From NCBI RefSeq assembly GCF_012275535.1, contig NZ_JAAVTK010000007.1, forward strand, positions 189,956 through 253,955: a stretch of 64,000 nt of DNA. The letters are read 5' to 3'. A program made the position numbers and the translations under genes. The notes under the pieces were generated by a model. That model saw only the letters and a program-made list of their open reading frames with translations. It was not told the origin of the DNA and did no database searches. Of this stretch, positions 57,173 through 64,000 are shown piece by piece (position 1 is the stretch's first letter; each line of letters opens with the position of its first letter). The stretch is from Hymenobacter artigasi. GTDB lineage: Bacteria > Bacteroidota > Bacteroidia > Cytophagales > Hymenobacteraceae.

Positions 57173-57439
57173 ATGCAAAAGCACCTACTCGCCTTGCTGC
57201 TGGCCCTGCCGTGCCTGGGCCAGGCCCAAACGCCGTTTGCCTATACCGTCAAAGGCAAGCTCGACCACCTGGCCTGGACGCAGGTAGCAGACCTGAAAGG
57301 CTTGCAGAATGCCGCCGCCCAGCGCTACGCCGTGCAGGCCATCCCACAAAACTTTCTGGTGGGCCCCGACGGCAAAATTGTGGCCGTAAACCTGCACGGC
57401 GTTGAACTCGGCGCTACCCTGGCAAAATTGATAAAGTAG
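57173..57439 (+). pseudogene. Internally deleted thioredoxin-family (TlpA/DUF4369-type) gene
   Basis: An 88-residue frame keeps a signal peptide (LLALLLALPCLGQAQ), a few residues like the start of a DUF4369 domain (FAYTVKGKLDHL) and then the C-terminal third of a TlpA-like thioredoxin: WTQVADLKGLQNAAAQRYAV, IPQNFLVGPDGKIVAVNLHG. The central part, including the CxxC redox site, is missing; the mature protein has no Cys at all. The join is in frame. It could be a relic or a mini-protein. A terminator follows. Confidence 0.78.
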
Positions 57440-57847
57440 CGCCACCTGTGGCAGATACTTAGGCCGCTGCTGAAATTTAGAAACCGGGTTATTCTGACCG
57501 CCACACCGGGTCAGAATGACCCGGTTTTTAGCGTTTGAGAAAATCAATAAATTGCAATAGTGAAAGTTTATTATCTGGATTTCAGATTGTTGAATCATAA
57601 TAATCAGCTATAAGGGAATTCGGGCCCGGTTTGGTAAAGGCCCGGGCAGCCCCATCAATCAAACCTAGTATGGCTCGCCTTTTCCTCATCGCGATTCTGT
57701 GCGTCGCCGGCCTCGGCGGAGGCTGGCGCTGTTGCGCCGGAAGCAGCGAGTTTATGGGCCAGGTGGGGTGATGGTGCCCTGTATCGGGGGCGGTTGCTGG
57801 CCCGCGCCGCCGACGCGCGCCAGCAACCGCCATTAAGCTCCTCAATC
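57440..57847. other. Gene-free stretch upstream of kdpC
   Basis: After the terminator at 57481-57528 there is no kdpA, kdpB or other gene. A 34-codon frame at 57670 is not convincing. Confidence 0.55.
57481..57528 (+). terminator. Intrinsic terminator
   Basis: AAACCGGGT..ATTCTGACC pairs with GGGTCAGAAT..ACCCGGTTTT, giving a long stem followed by T residues. Confidence 0.8.
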
Positions 57848-58411
57848 ATGAAAACCCAGCTCAATTTCGCCTTCCGCCTTCCCATCGCTCTGCTGGTACT
57901 GTGCTGCATCCTGGGCCCGGTCCTTGCAGCGGCCGTGGCGCAGGCTGCGCCCGGCGCCGGCGTCCAAATCAGCCGCAATAGCCCCGTGGCGGGCTTGGCC
58001 AACGGGGACCGGAAGTTTGATGCGCCCGGGTATTTCAACTCGCGGCCCTCAGCAACCGACTACCAGGCCCATGCCTCCAGCGGCTCCACTAAAGGCCCTT
58101 CGAATCCGGCATGTCTGAAAACAGTTCACAGGCGCCTCACCGCTTTCGCGCAGCAGCGCCCCACGGTGCCCACCGGCCTGGTACCTGCCGCGCTGCTCAC
58201 GGCCAGCGGCGCGGGGAGCGGCCCGCACCTCTTGCCGGCCGGGGCGCTGGTGCAGGTGGCACGGGTGGCGCGGGTACGGGGGCTACCCGAGGCCCAGGTC
58301 CGGGCGCTGGTGGCGCGCCACGTCGAAAAACCGCTGCTGGCGTTCTTCGGTCCGGCCAAAGTGAACGTATGGCAACTAAACCGGGCGCTGGACTCGCTGG
58401 CCGTCCGGTAA
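57848..58411 (+). CDS. kdpC: Potassium-transporting ATPase subunit C (orphan)
   Basis: A 187-residue KdpC homologue, the single-helix subunit that assists K+ uptake by KdpFABC. The N-terminal helix is LPIALLVLCCILGPVLAAAVA. The conserved middle reads RPSATDYQ, SSGSTKGPSNP and LLTASGAGSGPHLLPAGALVQVARVARVRGLPEAQV, and the end is FGPAKVNVWQLNRALDSL. Length is normal. kdpA and kdpB are absent upstream, which is unusual; a porin gene follows after 23 bases as in Bacteroidota kdp operons. Confidence 0.9.
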   Translation: MKTQLNFAFRLPIALLVLCCILGPVLAAAVAQAAPGAGVQISRNSPVAGLANGDRKFDAPGYFNSRPSATDYQAHASSGSTKGPSNPACLKTVHRRLTAFAQQRPTVPTGLVPAALLTASGAGSGPHLLPAGALVQVARVARVRGLPEAQVRALVARHVEKPLLAFFGPAKVNVWQLNRALDSLAVR

Positions 58412-58434
58412 TTTATTTTTTGTAAAATTTGTTG

Positions 58435-59550
58435 ATGAAGCTTTCTATCTCTCTGTTGCTGGCTGCGCTACCGCTGGCTGCCACCGCCCAAACTACTCCC
58501 GAAACCACACCGCCGCCTGCCGTCGCCACTGCCACTGCCACACCCTCGCCGCTCAGCTACTATGGCTTCGTGGATGGCTACTACGGCTATGATTTTGACT
58601 ATGCCAATGGCAATAACCGGCCCTCCTTTATTTTCTCGCACAACCGCCAGAACGAGTTCACGGTGAACCAGGCGCTGGTTGGGGTTCGCTACAACGATGG
58701 CACGGTGCGCGGCACGGTGGGCCTGCACACGGGCTCGTATCCGGCGGCCAACTACTCGAAGGAAGACCAGGTGTTCCGGCATATCTACGAGGCGTACGCA
58801 GGTTTCCGGCCGTTTGCCAAGGCGTGGCTGGACTTCGGAATTTTCAGCTCCCATCTGGGTTTCGAGTCGGCCCTGTCGAAGGACAACTGGACGCTCACCC
58901 GCTCGCTGAACGCCGAAAATTCGCCTTATTTTGAAACCGGCGCCCGCTTCACCTACGAAGTCGGCCCCAAGCTCACCCTCACCGGGCTGGTGCTGAACGG
59001 CTGGCAGAACATCCGCGAAACCAACCAGGCCAAGGCCCTCGGCACCCAGCTGCAGTGGAAGCCGTCGGACAAGGTGCTCATCAACAGCAGCACGTTCTAC
59101 GGCAACGAGCAGCCTACCGGCCTGGGCATCCGCCGCCGCTATTTCCACGATTTCTACATCACCTACGCCGCCACCGAGCGCGTGAACCTGGCACTGGTGT
59201 TCGACGTGGGCAAGCAGCAGAGCGCCAGCCAGGAGAAGTACGATACCTGGCACACGGCCTCGGCTTTTGTGAAGTACAAGTTGGCCGAAAAGTTCTCCAC
59301 CACGCTGCGCGGCGAGTACTACTACGCCGAGCGCGGCGTCATCATCAACAGCATTTCGCCCACCGCTTTCGATGCCGATTTCCGGGTGGTCGGCGGCTCG
59401 CTCAACCTCGATTACGCGCCCGCCAGCAACGTGCTCTGCCGCGTCGAAGGCCGGTACCTGAACGGGGCGAGCGGCGTGTTTTTTCGCACGGATAATCCCG
59501 ATAACCGCAGCTACGGCAACGTGACAACGAGCATCGCGCTGTCTTTTTAA
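58435..59550 (+). CDS. Porin of the kdp locus (outer-membrane beta-barrel)
   Basis: A 371-residue barrel with signal MKLSISLLLAALPLAATAQ and a Thr/Pro linker. The body begins YYGFVDGYYGYDFD and runs through aromatic strands, for example NEFTVNQALVGVRY and LDFGIFSSHLGFES, ending with the outer-membrane C-terminal phenylalanine in TTSIALSF. Such porins accompany kdp genes in Bacteroidota. Only 23 bases separate it from kdpC. The ATG at 58435 is preferred over the two TTG codons just upstream. Confidence 0.86.
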   Translation: MKLSISLLLAALPLAATAQTTPETTPPPAVATATATPSPLSYYGFVDGYYGYDFDYANGNNRPSFIFSHNRQNEFTVNQALVGVRYNDGTVRGTVGLHTGSYPAANYSKEDQVFRHIYEAYAGFRPFAKAWLDFGIFSSHLGFESALSKDNWTLTRSLNAENSPYFETGARFTYEVGPKLTLTGLVLNGWQNIRETNQAKALGTQLQWKPSDKVLINSSTFYGNEQPTGLGIRRRYFHDFYITYAATERVNLALVFDVGKQQSASQEKYDTWHTASAFVKYKLAEKFSTTLRGEYYYAERGVIINSISPTAFDADFRVVGGSLNLDYAPASNVLCRVEGRYLNGASGVFFRTDNPDNRSYGNVTTSIALSF

Positions 59551-59666
59551 GCGGTGATAGGCCAACGGCCAGCCACTCGAAAGTGGATGCCATGACGGGA
59601 TTGGACAGGATTGCCGGTGGCGGCTTATCAGGGCTACCTCAAACAGCTTCCTGGGGGGCTGATTGG

Positions 59667-60071
59667 CTACTGGAAGTGCTGCTGGAGCACGGCATCGAGC
59701 TTTTCCAGGGTGAGGGGCTTGGTGATGCGGCCGGCGGCGGGCAGGGCTTCGAGGCGGGTCAGGTCACGCACATCCATGGAAGTGGTGAGGACCACCACGG
59801 TAGTAGCGCGCCGCTGGGGCAGCGGCAATTGCTGGTAGGCCTGCAAAAACTCAATGCCATTCATAACGGGCATCTGAATATCGAGCAGGATAAGGGCCGG
59901 GTAGCTGGGCTGAGGCGCGGTGCTGGCCTGCTGAATTACGGCCAGGGCCTCCTGCCCGTTTTCGGCCACTAAAATGTGTTCCGTCACGGCCAGCCGCTTG
60001 AGCAGCCGTTCGTTAAGGAAATTATTGGTCGGGTCGTCATCGACCAACAGCACACTGGTTAGCTTGGGCAT
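59667..60071 (-). CDS. Receiver-only response regulator (partner of PAS kinase)
   Basis: A 134-residue single-domain receiver: VLLVDDDPTN, phospho-acceptor Asp in ILLDIQMPVMNG, Thr/Ser in VLTTSM, Lys in ITKPL. It has no output domain. It lies 32 bases downstream of the PAS histidine kinase gene on the same strand and should be its phosphorylation partner. It is a paralogue of 42278-42688. Confidence 0.92.
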   Translation of the reverse strand: MPKLTSVLLVDDDPTNNFLNERLLKRLAVTEHILVAENGQEALAVIQQASTAPQPSYPALILLDIQMPVMNGIEFLQAYQQLPLPQRRATTVVVLTTSMDVRDLTRLEALPAAGRITKPLTLEKLDAVLQQHFQ

Positions 60072-60103
60072 AGCTACCCCTACGTAACGGCCGGGGGTTA
60101 GGT

Positions 60104-62713
60104 TCAGGCGCGGTCGGGCAGCAATACGGTGAAGGTGGAGCCCACGCCCGGCTCGCTCTGCACCCGGATGCTGCCACCCGCGTTTTCGACCATGCGCTTG
60201 ACCATGTACAGGCCCACGCCGGTGCCCTCGACGTGGGTGTGCAGGCGCCGGAACATCACAAACAGCTTGGCCTGCTCGGCTTCGGTCAGGCCCAGGCCGT
60301 TGTCGTGCACTTCCAGCTGCACTTGGCCCTGGCGGCGCGCCACGCGCAGCAGTACCTGCGGGGCCCGGTCCGGCACCTGGTACTTAATGGCGTTGCTGAG
60401 CAGGTTATACAGGATGCTGCGTAGGTTTTTGGGCGAAAAGCGCACGGTGGGGCAGTCGGCTACGTCCAGGGTGAGGTGGCCGGCGGCGGCGGCTAGGGCC
60501 GGCTCCAGGTCGAGGCGCACGGCTTCGGCCAGGGCGGCCAGGTCCACGGCTTCGGCGGGCTCGGTGTGGGCCTGCTGCAGCTTGCTCACATCGGTGAGGT
60601 GGCCCAGGGTGCGCTGAAAACGGGTCACCGAGCCACTCATCATGTCCAGCAGGTGGGTCACGTCGGGGGCGTGGCGCGCGGTGGCGGGTAGCTGCTCGGC
60701 CAGGGCCAGCAGCAGGCCTTCGATGTTGGCAATGGGGGCTTTAAGGTCGTGCGAGGCGGTGTAAACGAACGTGTCCAGGTCCACGTTGGTGTGGTTGAGG
60801 CGGTCGTTGGTGTCGCGCAGCTCCTCGTTGGCGGTCAGCATTTCTTCGTTGATGGCGGCCAGCTCCTCGTTCAGCTCCTGCACGTGCTGGCGGGCTTCCA
60901 CCTGCTCGGTAATGTCGGTGACGAGGGCATAAAAGCCCCGCACTTCGCCGTGGTGCACATCGGGAATGTAGTCGGTGCGAATGTGCCGCACAAAGTCTTC
61001 GCGGTAGGGCATGCGGGCTTCGAACTCCAGGTGCTCGCCGGCCAGCGCCCGCGCAATGTACCCCTGCACGGGGGCGTAGGCCGCGGGGCCGATTATCTCC
61101 AGCACCGACTTGCCCATCATGGTTTCGGGGTCGCGGCCAAACCAGCGGCGGTACGACTGATTCACGAACTGATAACGCTCGTCGCGGTCAACGTAGGAGA
61201 TGAGCACGGGCAGGGCATCGGTGAGCAGGCGCAGGCGCTGGGCGGCGGCTTCGGTGGTCTGGCGGGCCAGCACCTGTTCGGTTACTTCGGTGGCGATGCA
61301 GGTAATGCCGGTGGGCTGGCCCTGCTCGTTGTGCAGCGGCTGGTACACAAAATTGAAGTACCCCACCTCGTCGGCCTTGTGGTGGGCCAGGCGAATAGGC
61401 TGCTCCTGCGCCACAAAGGCCACGCCCGTGCGGCGCACCTCGTCGAGTATGGCCCGCAGGCCCTGTTCCTCCATTTCCGGCACCGCCTCAAAAAATAGCA
61501 GGCCCACCAGCTGGCTCTTTGCCCGGCCCAGCATGCGGGCCATGGGGGGGTTCACAATTTCCAGCACGTAGTCGGGCCCGCGAAATACGCAGATGGCCAC
61601 CGGGGCCTGCTCGAACACGCGCTGGAACCGGAAGCGCTGGCGCTCGGCCTCGTCCCGGGCCGTCTGGCTTTCCTGGGTGCGGGCCACCACGCGGCTTTCC
61701 AGCTCCTGGTTGAGGCTGTAGAGGGCCTGCTCCGAGTGGGCCAGGGCCGTATTGGTCGCCATAAACTCGTCGTTGCTGGCCCGCAGCTCCTCGTTGGTGG
61801 CGGCCATTTCCTCGTTGATGGCCGCTAACTCTTCGTTCAGGTTCTGCACTTCCTGGCGGACCAGTACCTGCGGCGTTACATCGTAGGCAAACACGAAAAT
61901 GCCGGTGATGGCCCCCCGTTGGTCGTGCCGGGCCTGGTAGATGAAGTTGTAGTAGCGTTTTTCCATCTCCTGGCGGCCTTCGTTGTCGTGGTCGAGCTGC
62001 ACCAGCATCTCCGAGGCCCGGAAGGTTTCGCCGGTCTGGTACACACTATCCAGCAGGTCGAAAATGGGCTGGTCTACCAGCTCGGGCATGGCCACGGCAA
62101 CGGACAGCCCTACGAGGGGCCGGTTGCCCACCAGCGCCTGGTAGGCCGGGTTCACGAACTGAAAGGTGTGCTGCGGCCCGTCGAACACGCAAATCATGGC
62201 CGGGGCGTCGTGCAGCATCTGCTCCAGCTGCTGGCGCTGCTGCTCGGTTTCGGCGCGGGCCTCCAGCTCGCGGGCCTGGCTGATGCGCAGCTCCTCTACG
62301 ATGGCCGAGCGGGCCTGGTCGTTGGTGTCGGTGAAGTTCACCACCAATAGCTCGCCCTGGCGCTGGGCCACCAGCAGGTAGTAGCCATCGAGGCCGTCGT
62401 GCTGGTAGTTGTTCTGGCGGCGCGCCTCCTGGCCGCTCAAAAACGCGTCGCGGTAGAAGCCGAACACCCCGGCCGCCACCGCCGTCGGAAACAGCGTGAG
62501 GAAGGACTCGGTGGGGTGCTCGGGCAGGCTCAGCATTTGCCGGGCGGCGGGGTTGAGGTACGCCCAGGCCAGGTCCACAATGGTGGTGCCGGCGGCATCA
62601 TACACGGGCCGCAGCAGCATAATGCCGTTTTGGGAAGTGCTGAGCACCACCTGCAACAGGTCATGCGAAGAGAGAAGGTCGGCCGGTAGTGGAGGGTGGG
62701 AAGAATCAGGCAT
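60104..62713 (-). CDS. Cytoplasmic multi-PAS sensor histidine kinase
   Basis: An 869-residue soluble kinase without membrane helices. It has about four PAS domains: residues ~15-140, one starting LHDAPAMICVFDG, one at FEQAPVAICVFRG, and one at LLTDALPVLISYVDRDERYQFVNQSY. Coiled linkers containing ELAAINEEM-type heptads occur twice. The H-box is YTASHDLKAPIANIEG; the ATPase boxes are NLLSNAIKY, DNGLGLTEAE and GTGVGLYMVKRM. It senses an intracellular signal and passes phosphate to the receiver encoded next. The start ATG at 62713 matches the PAS start. Confidence 0.93.
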   Translation of the reverse strand: MPDSSHPPLPADLLSSHDLLQVVLSTSQNGIMLLRPVYDAAGTTIVDLAWAYLNPAARQMLSLPEHPTESFLTLFPTAVAAGVFGFYRDAFLSGQEARRQNNYQHDGLDGYYLLVAQRQGELLVVNFTDTNDQARSAIVEELRISQARELEARAETEQQRQQLEQMLHDAPAMICVFDGPQHTFQFVNPAYQALVGNRPLVGLSVAVAMPELVDQPIFDLLDSVYQTGETFRASEMLVQLDHDNEGRQEMEKRYYNFIYQARHDQRGAITGIFVFAYDVTPQVLVRQEVQNLNEELAAINEEMAATNEELRASNDEFMATNTALAHSEQALYSLNQELESRVVARTQESQTARDEAERQRFRFQRVFEQAPVAICVFRGPDYVLEIVNPPMARMLGRAKSQLVGLLFFEAVPEMEEQGLRAILDEVRRTGVAFVAQEQPIRLAHHKADEVGYFNFVYQPLHNEQGQPTGITCIATEVTEQVLARQTTEAAAQRLRLLTDALPVLISYVDRDERYQFVNQSYRRWFGRDPETMMGKSVLEIIGPAAYAPVQGYIARALAGEHLEFEARMPYREDFVRHIRTDYIPDVHHGEVRGFYALVTDITEQVEARQHVQELNEELAAINEEMLTANEELRDTNDRLNHTNVDLDTFVYTASHDLKAPIANIEGLLLALAEQLPATARHAPDVTHLLDMMSGSVTRFQRTLGHLTDVSKLQQAHTEPAEAVDLAALAEAVRLDLEPALAAAAGHLTLDVADCPTVRFSPKNLRSILYNLLSNAIKYQVPDRAPQVLLRVARRQGQVQLEVHDNGLGLTEAEQAKLFVMFRRLHTHVEGTGVGLYMVKRMVENAGGSIRVQSEPGVGSTFTVLLPDRA

Positions 62714-62927
62714 GAAAAACCATACGTAGCTAATGCCCGAACAAGGTACTGCGACTAGGGTTGAATGATGCGCCAGGCCCCGTTCTACCAATGCGAGTTG
62801 GTTGCGGCTGGGAAGTGGGAGAACGTGATGCTCCACTGGCCCGCCCGCGCCGCCGAAGCCGTTTTGCCGCTTCGTTCTTTCCGGCCGCTGCCATGTGCAC
62901 AGTCCTCTCTCCGGGGGCGGCTGGCAG

Positions 62928-64000
62928 TCAGTGGTATCTCAACAGCAATATCCCGGCCGCCAGGGCACACCCAAAGACCAGCAAACCGGTCAATGCAAAT
63001 AAGTTGGCCAGCAGCAGGAAAAGAAACAGGCTAACTACGATACGCAGGTAAATGGTCATGTGCTGGCCCGTCCGGTAGAGCACGGCGCGTAGCAGCAGGG
63101 TCACGCTCAGGAGCAAAGCGGCCGCCGTCAGGCCGGCGCGGAACCCGTTTGCCGTCAGCAGCCACGCGAGCTCGGGGAGTAGCAGCACGCCGTACAACAG
63201 CACCTGTCGGCCATAGGCCCGTCCCCGGCCATACGGCAGGTTGCGCACGAAGGGCAGGTAAAACAACTCGAATTCAGCGGCTTGAAAGACCAGGATGACG
63301 TGCCCGAACGCACAGCACAGCGCTATCATACCCGCCAGCCGAACATCGGCGCGGGCGTCTGAAAAAGCCAGAAGCAGCAACGCAATACTCGCTGCTGATG
63401 CCAGCTTGGTCAGTAGATAGGTTATCCGCTTGGTGGCGATGATTTCGTACAAGAACAGGCTGAATAGCGGTTTGGGCCAGTGGCGCGCCCACTTCAGGCC
63501 CGCCCGCTTGTCCGGCTTCCCCACCGTGCTGCTGAGCAGGCGCGTGTAGTAGTACGCGCCGGCCAGGGCGAGCAGCAGCAGGTAGGCGGGCAGAAGCACG
63601 GGCACCAGCCAGTGGTGAAAAAAGAACCCGATAACCATGGCGTAGAGGCACAAAGCCACCACCGGCAACAGGATAACCCCCTGCACCACGGCCCACGACA
63701 TGACCTGTTCTCGCCCCGGCAAGGCGTTGCTGCTATAGGCCAGAAACTGCACGTCGGGGCTTTTCAGGCGGCCTGCCACGTAATGCCAGCTCTTGAGGCT
63801 GTAGAGAAAGCCGACGCCGAGCAGCGCGGCCACACCAATGGGCTCGCTCACCGCGAGGATAACCAGCCGGAAGCCGTTCGCAAGAATCTGCGCCTCCGTG
63901 AGGTGGTTCTGGTTGGGTATCCGGGTCCAGAAAAAGTTGACGAACACCCCCAGAAACAGCACAATCAGCCAGCCCGTATGCTCCTGATAAAAGCCACGGG
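62928..64000 (-). CDS. Multi-pass membrane protein (partial at window end)
   Basis: At least 357 residues, with the 5' end beyond the window: the frame stays open to base 64000 (…YQEHTGWLIVLFLGV). It contains eight or more hydrophobic helices, for example VQGVILLPVVALCLYAMVIG, LVPVLLPAYLLLLALAGAYY and AALLLSVTLLLRAVLY, with short charged loops (KPDKRAGLKWARHW). The layout suggests an ABC-2-type permease or a similar inner-membrane transporter subunit, but no family is certain. A GTG at 63962 is an internal codon, not the start. Confidence 0.7.
   Translation of the reverse strand, partial: RGFYQEHTGWLIVLFLGVFVNFFWTRIPNQNHLTEAQILANGFRLVILAVSEPIGVAALLGVGFLYSLKSWHYVAGRLKSPDVQFLAYSSNALPGREQVMSWAVVQGVILLPVVALCLYAMVIGFFFHHWLVPVLLPAYLLLLALAGAYYYTRLLSSTVGKPDKRAGLKWARHWPKPLFSLFLYEIIATKRITYLLTKLASAASIALLLLAFSDARADVRLAGMIALCCAFGHVILVFQAAEFELFYLPFVRNLPYGRGRAYGRQVLLYGVLLLPELAWLLTANGFRAGLTAAALLLSVTLLLRAVLYRTGQHMTIYLRIVVSLFLFLLLANLFALTGLLVFGCALAAGILLLRYH

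Noticed and set aside
57670..57774. 34-codon frame (MARLFLIAILCVAG...) just before kdpC, considered as KdpF
   Set aside because: Only one short hydrophobic stretch with Cys/Gly-rich remainder; it does not match KdpF and has no promoter.

Overview
This window is chromosomal DNA from a GC-rich member of the Bacteroidota, most likely Hymenobacter or a close relative in the Cytophagales. The evidence is the many promoters carrying the Bacteroidota -7 box TAnnTTTG, the lack of Shine-Dalgarno leaders, and typical families: GH97, DUF5916 with CBM9, DUF4097, DUF1684, a kdp-associated porin, bestrophin, and a tmRNA whose tag ends in YAMAA. The assignment is by family resemblance only. I see no rRNA, tRNA, insertion sequence, prophage or CRISPR array. 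Most genes look like core or household genes, separated by many hairpin-forming intergenic repeats.

Layout. 0.1-12 kb: pheT, a bestrophin channel, a DUF1684 protein, an M1 aminopeptidase, a HipA-like kinase with a DUF3037 partner, and a large CBM9/DUF5916 outer-membrane protein. 12-18.7 kb: two tandem paralogous modules on the minus strand, each made of an ECF sigma factor, a membrane-anchored zinc-finger anti-sigma factor with extracytoplasmic HEAT-like repeats, and two secreted DUF4097 proteins. The sigma gene of the second module has an in-frame TGA where its paralogue has Trp. 18.9-26 kb: small secreted proteins, uvsE, a metallophosphoesterase and radC. 26-35.8 kb: a GH97 glucosidase, ssrA, dnaX with an A10 slippery run, an M16 peptidase and icd. 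36-48.4 kb: a repeat protein, a mercuric-reductase-like flavoprotein with a degenerate copy of its 3' end nearby, sucD, a cysteine-synthase-family gene, a receiver-only regulator, adenine deaminase, cmk and ispH. 49.9-52.7 kb: a RimB-RimK-AstE-like S6-modification cluster. 53-57 kb: a Skp-like chaperone, a cupin and an NtrC-type regulator. 57-64 kb: an internally deleted thioredoxin-family gene, kdpC with a porin but no kdpA or kdpB, a PAS histidine kinase with a receiver partner, and a membrane protein cut by the window edge.

How the parts connect. Envelope biology dominates: secreted beta-rich proteins, lipoproteins, porins, Skp and two sigma/anti-sigma modules. Translation quality and ribosome modification appear as pheT, ssrA and rimBK. 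Replication and repair appear as dnaX, radC and uvsE. The most unusual signals are the interrupted ECF sigma gene inside a duplicated module, the dnaX slippage site where both alternative frames stop at once, the orphan kdpC-porin pair next to a gutted thioredoxin gene, and two copies of one inverted-repeat element whose loop lies in opposite orientations.
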